Assembly (NCBI RefSeq): GCF_001311985.1
Contig: NZ_BBCJ01000019.1
Location: forward strand, 1 to 64,000
DNA from: Geotalea toluenoxydans JCM 15764
GTDB lineage: Bacteria; Desulfobacterota; Desulfuromonadia; Geobacterales; Geobacteraceae
Reading direction: 5' to 3'
Length of the DNA: 64,000 nt
In this document: one piece after another, positions 11,271 to 22,331 of the stretch
How positions within the stretch are numbered: position 1 is the stretch's first letter
Layout: each line of letters opens with the position of its first letter
Made by a program: the position numbers and the translations under genes
The notes under the pieces: generated by a model
The model's database searches: none
Told to the model about the DNA's origin: nothing
The model's input: the letters and a program-made list of their open reading frames with translations, nothing else

Positions 11271-11459
11271 ATGGAGACTGAAATGGAAACAGGGACAGAT
11301 AATGCCGACGCACATCTCAAACGAACCGTCATGGACCGGGAAGTGGTAGTTGCCGTGTCCGGCGGCAAGCTGGATCTGGGTCCATGGGAGCAGGTCTTCT
11401 ATGGCGAATTCGACGGCAAACGGCGCAAGCGGGTCCTTGTGAAGATCATCGGAGAATGA
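11271..11459 (+). pseudogene. yjbQ: YjbQ/UPF0047 C-terminal remnant
   Basis: 62 codons matching only the last half of the YjbQ (UPF0047, secondary thiamine-phosphate synthase) fold: [11 protein letters not shown], then [18 protein letters not shown] and the typical end RVLVKIIGE. Family members are about 135-140 aa; the first about 75 residues, including the conserved TTAAVTINE-type segment, are absent. The preceding 12 bases are the priA-yjbQ gap, so sequence seems to have been deleted here. It keeps an AGGA and an ATG, so it may still be translated. Its stop overlaps the next start (ATGA). Confidence 0.7.
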
Positions 11460-12298
11460 CCATGCTGACCAGAACCTTCTGTCATATTCCCGGGGTCAGC
11501 ACCGCCATGGAAAAGCAGTTGTGGTTGCAGGGCATCCATTCATGGGACGCATTTCACGCCCAGACCAGGCCGGTTTTTTCTCTGACCAGGAATCATGCAG
11601 CTCTTCTCTCCCTGGACGAGTCGGAAAAGTGTCTGCTGCAGCCGGATCCCGGCTACTTCAGTAAGCTGCTGCCGGCCAGGCTTCACTGGAGGCTGTTTCC
11701 CAGTTTTCGCGATGGCACTGCCTATCTTGACATAGAGACCAGCGGCCTTTCCCGTCACAGAGACATTATCACCACCGTTGCACTTTATGACGGGAAAGAG
11801 GTACGCTATTACATACACGGACAAAATCTCGCTGACTTTCGGGAGGATGTCGCCAAGTATCAGGTGTTGGTCACCTACAACGGCAAGGCCTTCGACATCC
11901 CCTTCCTGGAGCATTACCTGGATATGTCCCTGCCCCAGTCCCACATCGACCTGATGCATGTGCTGCGCAGTCTCGGTTTCAAAGGGGGGCTCAAAGGATG
12001 CGAGAAGCAGTTGGGGCTGGTCCGTGAGGGGCTGGATGGTGTCGATGGCTCCTTTGCGGTGCGCCTGTGGCGTGATTATGCAGTCAACGGGAATACTAAA
12101 GCACTGGAAACCCTGCTGGCCTATAATATGGCGGATGCAGTCAATCTGGAAACCTTGATGGTAGAGGCCTACAACTTGAAACTGAAGGAGACCCCCTTCT
12201 TCGACAGCCTGAGGCTCGATCTGCCAAAGCGCCGGCAACTGCCCTTTTCTCCAGATTATGCTACAATTGAGCGGCTGAAACAACGTTCCTACCCCTAA
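11456..12298 (+). CDS. YprB-type ribonuclease H-like exonuclease
   Basis: About 280 aa, matching the YprB/RNase_H_2 family of DnaQ-like 3'-5' exonucleases. Acidic metal ligands are visible in [10 protein letters not shown] (DxE), in [15 protein letters not shown] and in the late [14 protein letters not shown] aspartate. The N-terminal about 90 residues precede the nuclease fold and resemble the helical lead segment of the family. The start overlaps the yjbQ remnant stop (ATGA); an alternative ATG lies two codons later. Substrate is not deducible. Confidence 0.82.
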   Translation: MTMLTRTFCHIPGVSTAMEKQLWLQGIHSWDAFHAQTRPVFSLTRNHAALLSLDESEKCLLQPDPGYFSKLLPARLHWRLFPSFRDGTAYLDIETSGLSRHRDIITTVALYDGKEVRYYIHGQNLADFREDVAKYQVLVTYNGKAFDIPFLEHYLDMSLPQSHIDLMHVLRSLGFKGGLKGCEKQLGLVREGLDGVDGSFAVRLWRDYAVNGNTKALETLLAYNMADAVNLETLMVEAYNLKLKETPFFDSLRLDLPKRRQLPFSPDYATIERLKQRSYP

Positions 12299-12323
12299 CC
12301 GATGGGGGCAACAAGGTGAGTTT

Positions 12324-13576
12324 ATGCCGGGTTTATGGCCAAAACCATTCCGTTACTTCGGCGATGTCAGGCTGTTCCTCCTCATCCTGTGCATCATTCT
12401 TTCGCTTTTTGTCGTCATCGTCTCCTTTTTCCTCTATGAGCGTACCGGCAATCTTCTCCTGCTGCGGGTCAGGGAACAGGCCCTTGCCTATGCAGACCTT
12501 ATCGACCACACCAAAATGTGGAACTATGATTATGGCGGCGTATATGTGGAGAAAAGGAAGGGGATCGAGTCAAACGATTACCTGCTGTGGATCGGGGTAA
12601 AACCGGATTTGAAGACTACAGACCGCAGGACCCTGACCCTGCGCAACCATGCCATAATGATCAAGGAGATCTCTGTTCGTAGCGAGCAGCAGGAGGGACC
12701 AAGCTTTCGCATCGTCAGCGCCCATCCACTGGACCCTGCCAATACTCCTGATGCCATTGAAATGACGGCCCTCCGCAAATTCGGACAGGGGGATCGTGAA
12801 ATGTCGCAGATGGTGCTTAAAAATTCATCCGGACCTATTTACCGTTACCTGCTCCCCCTCCATGCTGATAAATCCTGCCTGGAATGTCATGCCACCAGGA
12901 TCGGCGATGTCCTGGGCGCTCTCAGCATAACGCTGACCATCTCCGAACTGGTCCGCCAGACCCGTCTCAGCCAGCTGTTGATCGTGCTGGCGGCAATCCT
13001 GATTATCGGCCTGGTGGTAGGCATCACCTATTTCCTTACCTGGCGTCTCGTCATAAACCTGGACGAGGCTCAGCAGCGTTTGAAACGATTGGCCTCCACC
13101 GACGAATTGACCGGTCTGAGAAACCGGCGGCACATCATGGGGCGGCTGGAAGAGGAATTCGAGCGCTCTAACCGCCTGGGCGAGCCGCTCTGCATCATTA
13201 TGCTCGACCTTGATCTCTTCAAGAAAATCAACGATACCTGGGGACATCCCTTTGGCGACCATGTGCTGAAATGGGTGGCCAACCGCATGAATGAGGTGGT
13301 GCGGGCCTATGACGTGGTCGGCAGGATCGGCGGCGAGGAATTTCTCATCATTCGCCAAGTACGACCCTTGGTGAGGCGGTCGTCCTTGCCGAACGACTGC
13401 GGGAAACCATCGAGCAGGAAACCATCAATCATGGCGGGACGGTCATCCCCCTTACCATCAGCGCCGGAATAGCCCTCATGGGCAAAGCCGACATCAACAG
13501 CGACGATCTGATCCGCCGCGCCGATGCAGCCCTCTACCGGGCCAAGCAGGCAGGGCGCAACCGTGTCGTGCTGTGA
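12324..13576 (+). CDS. Diguanylate cyclase with periplasmic heme-motif sensor domain (frameshifted)
   Basis: Membrane-bound c-di-GMP synthase. TM1 at about residues 16-38, then a periplasmic domain of the Tll0287/DUF3365 style with a CLECH c-type heme motif at about residue 188. TM2 (LLIVLAAILIIGLVVGITYFL) is followed by a GGDEF domain (STDELTGLRNRR, DLDLFKKINDTWGH, GRIGGEEF). The frame breaks near 13352; restoring one T (ATTCTGCC) continues to the terminal ADAALYRAKQAGRN, giving 417 aa. The heme motif suggests sensing of redox state or a gas ligand. Confidence 0.88.
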
Positions 13577-13591
13577 AAAATTCCCCAGCAA

Positions 13592-14106
13592 CTAATCCCT
13601 GTTCCAGAACACGCGGACAAAGTTTTCATCATGGCCCCACCGGTAGCGAAGGTCCCCACTATGGGCCTTATGGATTTCCCGCCCCAGTTTCTGGGCCAGC
13701 TTGTCTTCCGTTGTCGTTATTGAAATCTCATCCTGTTCCTGCTTTATCTCCATGATGCGCCCCAGTGGGTTTTTCGCCCGTGAATGCGCTTCGGTATTTC
13801 TTATTGCATCCATAATCGAGGCCTTATGCTTTTTCAAATAATGGCCCGAAAGCGTTACGACCGCGGCCGGGGTGCCTTGCTCTATCATCAGGCAGGCGGG
13901 GCATTTTACCTTCTGAATGGCAGTATCGCCACCTGCCTTTTGCAATTCCGAGTCGTCCATGTACCAGCGTTTGTTGTGGTATAACGCACCGCAGATGGTG
14001 CAGAGAGCATCCTGTTTAGGCTGAATGTAAGCCTGGGGATTGCGCCCGGCTCTTTGCCCTTTTTCCTCGACGCTGATGCGACGATTCACTTCTCCGGAGA
14101 CTGCAT
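13592..14106 (-). CDS. BCAM0308-family zinc-ribbon protein
   Basis: About 171 aa, recognised as the BCAM0308 family from CTICGALYHNKRWY, CPACLMIEQG, TLSGHYLKKH, NTEAHSRAKNPLGRIMEI, TTTEDKLAQKLGREIHKA and the ending ENFVRVFW. The two CXXC pairs suggest one zinc site. The best start is the ATG at 14106, preceded by AAAGGAGGG; it needs one G restored in GAGAAGTGAATC to join the main frame, giving MQSPEKVNRR. Function of the family is unknown. It is convergent with the GGDEF gene and only 15 bp from it. Confidence 0.78.
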
Positions 14107-14238
14107 AGGAATTCCCTCCTTTATTGTTGGAGTACCTTAAGTATAGCACCCCCTGTTGTTATTGCCAGAGTAGGAGGGGGGTGGGTTTTGGACGGGTATC
14201 TCGTTTCAAAAGGGGGGCGGCAAAGGAGGCTCCATATG

Positions 14239-14278
14239 AAAAGAGGCCGCGCCCTGTGTCGGGAACGGCCTCTTTTTT
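14239..14278 (-). terminator. Bidirectional intrinsic terminator
   Basis: AAAAGAGGCCG / CGGCCTCTTTT stem with a 16-nt loop and T runs on both strands. It would end the small membrane-protein gene on the minus strand. Confidence 0.8.
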
Positions 14279-14299
14279 GCCGGTGGGAACGGATCGGGC

Positions 14300-14467
14300 C
14301 TATCTGCGTTTATAAGCCCGGGAGTATACCCTGGCGTAGCGCAGGTACCAGCGATATTTGTCGCTGAGCATGGTGATCAGGCTGAAGCCCATGATGAGAA
14401 TGAAGAAGGACCAGAAGATGAGGACACTGATAATCTTGGGTGCTGCAGGTTCGTGAAACATATTCAT
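14300..14467 (-). CDS. Small single-span membrane protein (55 aa)
   Basis: Encodes 55 aa beginning MNMFHEPAAP, with one strongly hydrophobic helix (SVLIFWSFFILIMGFSLITM) and a basic, tyrosine-rich tail (SDKYRWYLRYARVYSRAYKR). A GGGGGTG ribosome site sits just before the ATG and a terminator follows the stop. Positive-inside logic puts the tail in the cytoplasm. No family recognised; similar short proteins often accompany membrane complexes, but no partner is evident here. Confidence 0.6.
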   Translation of the reverse strand: MNMFHEPAAPKIISVLIFWSFFILIMGFSLITMLSDKYRWYLRYARVYSRAYKRR

Positions 14468-14576
14468 TCACCCCCTTCTGTATTAAAAAGCTGACCGAAA
14501 ATCAACCTGTCTTGATGCTAATACAGATCGGTTCGATTTGGCAAACACTTTAATTAGAAAGGTGTCTTTGCCGGTC

Positions 14577-15112
14577 TTACAGCCGGAAAAAATAGAAAAG
14601 ACCGGTGGCCAGGCAGCCATAGAGCAACAGCCCCGCCGGGCTGGAGCAGGCGACCTTCAGGTCCTTCGTGGAGGGGACAGAGCTGTAGCAAAAAAGGTAG
14701 ACGGCAGCATAGAGGAGGATGGTGTGGAGCGTGTCGGCGGGAAACCAGGCAAACCAGTGGCGGTACAGGTACCAGGCGATGGCGATCAGGCCAAGGGGCG
14801 CCAGAGCGGTCGGCACTGTGGAAAAAATGCCGGCATTGCCGAAAGAAACGGAGCCGAGCACCCACAGGCGGCGAGAAGAGCCGTCGGCAATGGTGCAGTA
14901 TTGACGGCGCGGGATGATGCTCAAGCCGTGGGGTCTGCCGCCGGTGATGAGGCGACGACAAAATGGGCCAACTCATGGAGAATGGTGCCGGGCAGAGCGA
15001 AAAGTATCAGCCGGAAAGAGCCGGCCCGGCCGACACGCTCCTGCATCGTGGCAAGAAAGATCGTCAGCAGGATACCGGCAAAATGGTTGGTCTGCGGATC
15101 GTTGGCAAGCAT
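14577..15112 (-). CDS. M50-type membrane metallopeptidase (frameshifted)
   Basis: Integral membrane zinc peptidase of the site-2-protease style. HELAHFVVA gives the HEXXH zinc motif in the first third. Several hydrophobic segments follow (VLGSVSFGNAGIFSTVPTAL, LGLIAIAWYLYRHWF, TILLYAAVYLFCYSSVPS, LLLYGCLATGLFYF), and SVPSTKDLK may carry the later metal-ligand Asp. One C restored near 14930 joins the two halves, giving 178 aa (VALITGGRPHGLS). It is shorter than most S2P enzymes and lacks a PDZ domain. Substrate unknown. Confidence 0.7.
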
Positions 15113-15286
15113 GGGTCCCCCGTGCACCGCAGAGAATATATCAATTCAATCGGGGGCGCAACAGCCGAATCCAGATATCCGTCTGCCCCGGAGTTGCCGT
15201 TTTTGCCTGCGTCTGCTATAACTTAACACCATCCATGGCTGGGCATCATGCGAAGCTTTGGTACCAATATCGACAATGGGGTTGCC

Positions 15287-18200
15287 ATGAAAAGTCATGA
15301 TCTGGATCCATCCGGGCTGGTTCCTGAAGAACGGGATGCCTGTGCCATAATCGGCTATATCAACAAAGGCGCACAGCCAACCCACGGCAACCTGCAGCGC
15401 ACCATCGAGGCACTGGTCAAGATGGGGCACCGGGCAGGAGAAATCGACGGCGAGGGGGACGGCTGCGGCGTCCTCACCGACATTCCCCGGATATTATGGC
15501 AGGAGATCCTGTCGGAGAACGGCCTTGACCCGGCACTGGCGGAATCGCCGGCCTTTGCCGTAGGTCATCTGTTGCTTCCTAAAGATGAACTGCAGACCGA
15601 CCCGGCTCTCAGGGAAAAAGTGGTCCGGCGTATGGAGGATGCCGGTCTAAAGGTTCTCGTGGAGCGTCCCGGCGTGGTGCGGAGCACGGTGCTTTCAACC
15701 AGTGCCCGGCTGGGGGAACCCCTCTTCTGGCAGATTGCCCTTATGTGCCCGGAAACGGCAAAGGCGCCTGAGATCCTTTTCAATCTCCAGGTGGCCTTGG
15801 AAGAGGAATTTCCCGTACATGTCGCCTCCCTTTCCACCCATGTTGCCGCATACAAGGTGCACGGGGCGCCGGAACTGCTGCCCCGCTATTATCCGGAACT
15901 CAAACGGCGCGATTTCCTTTCCAGCATCACCATCGGCCACAGCCGCTATTCCACCAATACACTTCCTACGGTGCTCCGCGCCCAGCCCTTTTCCCTGCTC
16001 GGTCACAACGGCGAAATCAACACCATCGCCCGCCTCCGGGAAGAAGCACGAATGCTGGGCATCGTCCTGCCTGCCGGCGGCAGCGATTCTCAGGACCTCA
16101 ACCGCACCCTGGAGGGCTGATGTTCCGCTTTGGACTGTCCCTCTTCGAAGCCATGGAAATGGTCTTTCCTCCCATTTTCAGCGAAATGGAGAGGATGCCG
16201 GCCGAGCTTTCATCCATGTATACCTGGTTCCGCCGTTTCCTCACTGCCTCCGCCCAAGGCCCCGCAGCAATCATTGCCCGGCACGGCAGCCAGTGTGTCT
16301 TCAGTGTCGATGCCATGGGGCTGCGTCCCCTCTGGTTCGGCGAAACGGAGAAGGAGCTCTTCATATCCTCGGAGTTGGGAGTGGTGCCCCACGAGGAGAT
16401 CATGTCCGACCCGAAACCCCTGGCTCCGGGGGAAAAGGTTGGCCTTGAGGTGATGCCCGGCAAGGGTGTGCGGGTGCTCTTCCATCCCGAACTGCGGCGG
16501 CACATTCATGAGCGATTCCGCAAAAGGACCAATCTTTCTGCCCACAGCAGGTCATGTGTCAGGGTGGTGCCCTGCCGGAGTCCAGTGGCGCCGGGGATAA
16601 GAGGTGGAGCCGAAACCAGAGGCTGGTGCTGGAAAACCTCATGTCGGCCCTGGCCTGGAAAAGCAGCGATGTGCAGAATTTGCGGGAGATGGCACGGTCA
16701 GGCAACGATCCCATTGCTTCCCTCGGGTATGACGGGCCCCTGGCGGCCCTCTCCCTGTCCCGGCAGAACCTGTCCGACTATTTCAAGGAACAGGTGGCGG
16801 TTGTCACCAACCGGCCATCGACCGGGAGCGGGAGTCCGAGCACTTTTCCATTCGCGTTTACCTGGGGGCAAGACCACGTTTCAAGGGACCGACGCAGCAG
16901 GGAATCGATCTTACCGTTCCCCTTCTCACCGGGGGAAGGCGTAGCGGGGTGGAGGCAACGGACGCTGCTGTCGCACGGCACTTCGGCACCTGCACATTGG
17001 AATCTCTGCTGGGGGTGTTCGGGGGGCGGAGAAACCGCCTGCTCTCCTGCGTCATGCAGCAGAATGAGTCGATCCAGCAGGCCCTGGACCGGCTGAAAAG
17101 CGAGGCCGTCTCCGCTGCCGGAAACGGCGCCCGCCTGTTGGTGCTGGATGACAGTGCCGCTTTCGGCCCCGGCAGGAGTTTTCTCGATCCATATCTTGTG
17201 GTGGCGGTGCTGCACAAGGCGCTCAAGGAGGAAACAGCCGCAGGGGGCGAGTCCCTGCGCCGTGGCGTGTCGCTGGTAGTCCGTTCCGGTGCCTGCGCAA
17301 CCTCCACGACCTGATTTTCGCCCTCGGCATGGGGGCCGATGCCCTCTGTCCCTACCTGATCTGGGAACAGGCCGATGCCGAGGAGATGGGGCTGAAGAAC
17401 CTTCTTTCGATCCTGGGCAAGGGGCTGGAGAAGGTCATCTCCACCATGGGAACCCACGAAATCGGTGGCTACGGTAAATACTTTGCCTCGATCGGCCTCT
17501 GCCGTCACCTGGCCGAGATTTTCGAGACTCCCAACTTTTGCGGTTCAGGTCATGGGGGCCTGACGCTTGTGCGACTCGAGGAGGAAAACCGCAGCCGGAC
17601 AGCTGTGGCTCGCAGCCGGGAAAAGCAGCCGGTCCCGGTGCAGTTCCGCCTCTATCCACGGATCTGGAAGATGGTCGGCGCCGTGGCCAAGATGGATGAG
17701 ACCTATGCCGACCTGTCGCGCCTGATCCGCCAACTGGAGGGAGAAAATCCCCTGGCCATCCGTCATCTCATCGACTTCCGCTTTCAGGAAGAGCTGAGCG
17801 TCGACCCCGACGAAGTTGATACCACCGTCGGCAGCCACGACTTGCCGATCCTCTTTTCCGCCATGAGCTTCGGTTCCCAGGGGGAGACCCCCTTCCGCAT
17901 CTATGCCGAAGCGGCACGCCGCCTCAACATCGTCTGCATGAACGGTGAGGGAGGCGAAATCGCAGACATGCTGGGGCGCTACCGGGAAAACCGCGGCCAG
18001 CAGATCGCCTCCGGACGGTTTGGCGTCAATATGGATTTTCTCAACTCCGCCGATTTTCTGGAGATCAAGGTGGGGCAGGGGGCCAAGCCGGGCGAGGGGG
18101 GGCACCTGCCGGGATTCAAGGTGACGGCAAAGATCGCCGCCGCGCGCAATGCCACACCTGGGGTGAGCCTCATCTCCCCCTCCAACAACCACGATATATA

Positions 18201-19810
18201 TTCCATCGAGGATCTGGCCCAGATCGTCGAGGAACTGCGGACTGCCAACCCGCGGGCTCGCATCTCCGTCAAGGTGCCGGCGGTGGCCGGTATTGCCACC
18301 ATCGCCCTCGGCATCGCCAAAGCCGGTGCCGACATCATCACCATCAGCGGTTATGACGGCGGTACCGGCGCTGCCCGCCGCCATGCCATCAAGTTCGTCG
18401 GCTTGCCGGCAGATATCGGTGTCAGCGAGGCCCACCGGGCACTGGTGGAAGCAGGCATGCGGCACAAGGTGGAGATCTGGGCCGACGGCGGGGCACGCAC
18501 GGCCGGGATGTATTGAAACTGATGCTGCTGGGGGCCAACCGGGTCGGCTTCGGCACCATGGCCATGGTCATCATCGGCTGTACCACTTGCCGTGGCTGCC
18601 ATCTTGGCACCTGCCATGTTGCATTGCCTCCCAGATCGAGACCACGGCAGAGGCCGAGGCCAAAGGGCTGAAACGTTTCGTCCCACGGGTGCTGGAAAAC
18701 GGCGTCATCTACGAGACCACCTTTTTCCGCGGCATGGCCAGGGAGATCCGCATCCTTACCGCAAAACTGGGCGCCAGGAGGACCCAGGACCTGGTGGGGC
18801 GGGCAGACCTGCTTTTCCAGGAGCGGGGGCTGGAAAACCTGGATCTGTCCGATCTGCTGACCCCGGCAAAGCTTCCTGCCGCGACGGAGATGGAGGACAA
18901 TGTACGCATCATCCGCAAGCCCCTCAACTACCTGACCTCCCTTATCTCCAATCTGGTCCATAATGCCTTCCTCAGCGGTGAGACCCGGGTCCGGTACGAC
19001 GATACCGACGCTTCCAGCTCCGATCGGGCCATCGGCACCCATCTGGCCGGAGTCATGGTCCGGGATATTCAACAGGGTCGGCTGTCCGGCCAGGAGCAGG
19101 CGCTGCTCCATTTCCAGCGCGACTCCATTCCCGGCAATGGTTTGGGTGCCTTCAACATCCCCCGCCTCACCATGCGGGTGGAAGGGGGAGCACAGGATGG
19201 GGTTGGCAAGTCGGCCCGTGGCGGAAAGATCGTCATCCTCAAGGGGGAAAACCGCAATGGGGTCCGAGTCGGCGGCTCAGTGGGCAAGGGGTTGGCCTAT
19301 GGCGCCCAAGGGGGCACTTTCATCATTCAGGGTGATGCCGACAGCCGGGCCTGTATCCGCCTTTCCGGTGCCAATGTGGTCCTTGGCGGAAGGATCCGTT
19401 CACCGCTGGACGACGCCGTTGGCAACTGGGCAGGCAGGGCTAATCTGAAGGGATTTGCCTTTGAATACATGACCGCCGGCAGGGTTGTCGTCCTGGGCGA
19501 TCCTGGCCCCTGGATCTGCTCCGGCATGACCGGCGGTATCGTTTACTGCCATCTCGATCCGGAAATGGGCATGACCAGGGATGCCCTCCGCCGCCGCATT
19601 GCCGCCGGAGCAGGGGTGGAAATCCGCGACCTGGAAGAGAATGATATTACCAATGTGGAGGAACTTCTGCTCCAGTACCATCGGGAACTGATCCGCTCCC
19701 AGCAGGAAGTGGAGGCGGACTGGGTGGAGGGTGCCGTTGCTTCCTGCCGCAACCGCTTCGTCAAGATCGTCCCGGAGAAGGTCGTGGTGACGCCGCGGAG
19801 TACTGAGTGA
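15287..19810 (+). CDS. gltB: Glutamate synthase large-chain-like protein (frameshifted)
   Basis: Glutamine:2-oxoglutarate amidotransferase-type protein of nitrogen assimilation. Domains in order: class II glutaminase with its likely catalytic Cys at about residue 19 ([15 protein letters not shown]); central domain; FMN-binding synthase domain ([37 protein letters not shown]); a 3Fe-4S cysteine cluster ([13 protein letters not shown]); and a C-terminal GXGXG helix domain. Six breaks, at about 16115, 16543, 16813, 17301, 18506 and 18617, are each repaired by one base in a G or C run, giving about 1509 aa, normal for GltB. No small (GltD) subunit is next to it. Confidence 0.92.
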
Positions 19811-19864
19811 TGCTTTTTGTTGTCGAGCATGGCACTAATGCTAAAGAGAGGAATCCACCCGGTA

Positions 19865-20681
19865 ATGACTTTCGTTAGAGAATCCTGGCGCCTTATTGAC
19901 ACTGGCCCATTGGACGGTCCGGCCAACATGGCCGTCGATGAGGCGCTGCTGGAGCATTTCGACCCGGAGACCTCTCAACCGGTGCTGCGCCTCTACGGCT
20001 GGCATCCGCCCGCCTTTTCCCTGGGCCGTTATCAGCAGGCTGCAGAGGTGCTCGATCTGGAGCTCTGTACCGAGCGGGGGGTGCCGGTGGTGCGTCGCAT
20101 CACCGGTGGAGGCGTCATTTACCATGCCGAGGAGCTCACCTACAGCATCGTCTGCGCACCGAAACATATTGCCAAAGCCGGCACCGTCAAGGAATCCTTT
20201 GCCCGGCTCTGCGGCTTCCTCATTTGCACCTATGGGAGGCTTGGCTTAAGGCCGGATTTGCCGTGGATAACGCCCTGGCCGGTACCAGGCTCGGCGGAAG
20301 GACCGCTTTCTGCTTTGCCGGCAAAGAGGAATACGATGTCGTAGTTGCCGGTCGCAAGTTGGGAGCAACGCCCAGCGACGGACCAAAAGGCTGATCTTCC
20401 AGCACGGTTCCATGCCACTGCGACCGGCCCTATCGTCGGCGATCCCATTCCTGCGGGAGAAGATGTCCGCCCTGGACAAAAGCACCGTCAGTCTGTCCGA
20501 ACTTGGCGTGGCAGTGGACGAGGAGGCTCTGAAGCAGACGGTGGCAGAGTGTTTTGCCGAAACCATGGGGGTGGTCCTGCAAACGGACGCCTTGACGGCC
20601 GGGGAACTGGAGACTGGGCGCCAGCTGGAAGAGAAGAAATATGGCAGTTTCTCCTGGAATGCCCACGGAATCACTGGGTGA
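19865..20681 (+). CDS. lplA: Lipoate-protein ligase A family protein (frameshifted)
   Basis: Biotin/lipoate A/B protein ligase fold, about 272 aa after repair. Motifs: WRLIDTGPLDGPANMAVDEALL, VRRITGGGVIYHAEELTYSI, and the restored KLGGNAQRRTK.LIFQHGS signature. The breaks near 20258 (one A) and 20363 (one G) are single-base losses. It sits directly upstream of the lipoyl synthase gene, which fits a shared role in lipoate attachment to dehydrogenase complexes. Whether it uses free lipoate or octanoyl-ACP cannot be read from the sequence. Confidence 0.88.
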
Positions 20682-20786
20682 GCGAAATCACCGGAAGTGC
20701 CCTCTACCCTTGATTTATCGTTCCTGTCCCAGTAAAGTGTCAGTGTGTTGTCGCCTGTTTTTCTATGGAAAGAAACCGGAATAATC

Positions 20787-21671
20787 ATGAAAATCACCCG
20801 TCGCCCCGAATGGCTGCAGAAAAAGGTCTCCCCCGCTGCCCATGCCGACATGGAACGTCTGCTGGGAGATCTGCAACTGCATACCGTCTGCCAGGAGGCC
20901 CACTGCCCCAATATCTCGGAATGCTTCCGCCAGCGCCAGGCGACCTTTCTTATCCTGGGCAAGCTCTGTACTCGTCTCTGTTCCTTCTGCAATGTGACAA
21001 AGCAGACACCTCTGGCAGTGGATCAAGCCGAGTCGGAGCGGGTCGCCACGGCGGTGGAGCTGTTGAAGCTGACCCACGTAGTTGTCACCAGCCCCACCAG
21101 GGATGACCTTGCCGACGGTGGGGCCGCTCTCTATGCCGCAACAGTGGCGGCAATCCGCAATGCTTCGCCCCAGACGAAGATCGAGCTCCTTGTTCCGGAT
21201 TTTGCCGGCAATCAGGAAAGCATAGCCGCAGTCGTCTCGGCCTGTCCCCATATTCTCGGGCACAATCTGGAGACGGTGCCGCGACTTTATTCAATCCGCT
21301 CCGGCGCCGATTATCGGCGTTCGCTGCTGGTGCTGGCAATGATTCGTCGGCTTAACCCGGCAATGAAGACCAAGACCGGCCTCATGCTCGGCCTGGGGGA
21401 GACGGAGGAGGAGCTTTTCCAGGTTCTCCAGGACCTGCGCCGGGTGGACTGTTCATACTTGAGTCTTGGCCAGTACCTGGCGCCGAGCCGCAGCCACTAT
21501 CCGGTACATGATTACCCGTCGCCGGAAACCTTCGACCGCTATCGGGAGCAGGCCCTGGCCATGGGGTTCGAGCATGTGGAGAGCGGGCCTTACGTGCGCA
21601 GTTCCTACCATGCCGAACATTACGGGACTGGCACGGGGCATGCAAAACTTTCCCATGCCCCTGCCGATTGA
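20787..21671 (+). CDS. lipA: Lipoyl synthase
   Basis: Radical SAM enzyme that inserts two sulfurs into protein-bound octanoyl chains. Both iron-sulfur sites are visible: the auxiliary cluster cysteines in CQEAHCPNISEC and the radical SAM CX3CX2C in CTRLCSFCNV. The C-terminal LGQYLAPSRSHYPV and RSSYHAEHY segments are characteristic. 294 aa, complete and unbroken. Start at MKITRRPEWLQKK with CCGGA upstream. Confidence 0.95.
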   Translation: MKITRRPEWLQKKVSPAAHADMERLLGDLQLHTVCQEAHCPNISECFRQRQATFLILGKLCTRLCSFCNVTKQTPLAVDQAESERVATAVELLKLTHVVVTSPTRDDLADGGAALYAATVAAIRNASPQTKIELLVPDFAGNQESIAAVVSACPHILGHNLETVPRLYSIRSGADYRRSLLVLAMIRRLNPAMKTKTGLMLGLGETEEELFQVLQDLRRVDCSYLSLGQYLAPSRSHYPVHDYPSPETFDRYREQALAMGFEHVESGPYVRSSYHAEHYGTGTGHAKLSHAPAD

Positions 21672-21709
21672 TTTGGGGAAATCAGCTGAACAGGGGTTTT
21701 AGGACAAAG

Positions 21710-22312
21710 ATGGACAGAACGGGTATGAAAAAAATTCCTATTTCAATGAAAATTTTGCTCTTTTTGGCCATGGTCATCCTTGGCCAAGCGCCGGCATCAT
21801 CCTTAGCCGCAGCCAGAAAGTCACCGGTCGACGGCGGATTCATCACTTCCGGCGTCGGTTACCGCCCGGACCCGTTCGGCAGCGGCCGCATGGTCTATCA
21901 CAACGGCTACGACATCGCCGTGCCCCTCGGTACCCCGGTCTATCCCACCCAGGCGGGCACCGTCTATTTTGCCGGCTCATACAAGGGCTATGGCAACCTG
22001 GTGGCAGTGGACCACCAAAACGGCTATGTCACCTTTTATGGCCACAATTCAGAGGTAAAGGTAACGGTGGGGCAGAAGGTGGATACAACCACCGTGATTG
22101 CCCTGGCCGGCAGCACCGGCAGGTCCACGGGTCCCCATGTGCACTACGAGGTACGGCAGGTGCCGGGATATGCCAAACAGCGGCGCGAACAGCTGGAGGC
22201 GGGGTTGAAGCAGGCGATGCAGGAAAAAATAGACGGGTGGGTTGAGGATTACGTTGCCGGCAAGGGGGGACCCGAACCGGAGAAGATCATGCCTGAGGAT
22301 GCGGCCGAATAG
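21710..22312 (+). CDS. Exported M23-family peptidase
   Basis: 200 aa with a signal peptide (ILLFLAMVILGQAPASSLAAA) and an M23/LytM endopeptidase domain. Zinc ligands are visible as HNGYD (HxxxD) and HVHYEV (HxH); GVGYRPDPFGSGRMVYHNG and YGNLVAVDHQNGYVTFYGHN are typical. Likely cleaves or regulates cleavage of peptidoglycan cross-links. A charged C-terminal helix of about 50 aa follows the domain. Start at MDRTGMKK with AGGA spaced 5. Confidence 0.88.
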   Translation: MDRTGMKKIPISMKILLFLAMVILGQAPASSLAAARKSPVDGGFITSGVGYRPDPFGSGRMVYHNGYDIAVPLGTPVYPTQAGTVYFAGSYKGYGNLVAVDHQNGYVTFYGHNSEVKVTVGQKVDTTTVIALAGSTGRSTGPHVHYEVRQVPGYAKQRREQLEAGLKQAMQEKIDGWVEDYVAGKGGPEPEKIMPEDAAE

Positions 22313-22331
22313 CGCCCCGTTGCAACGTTGG

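Noticed and set aside
17545-18465. A 306-codon open frame antisense to glutamate synthase
   Set aside because: The plus-strand frame carries clear GltB motifs across the same bases.
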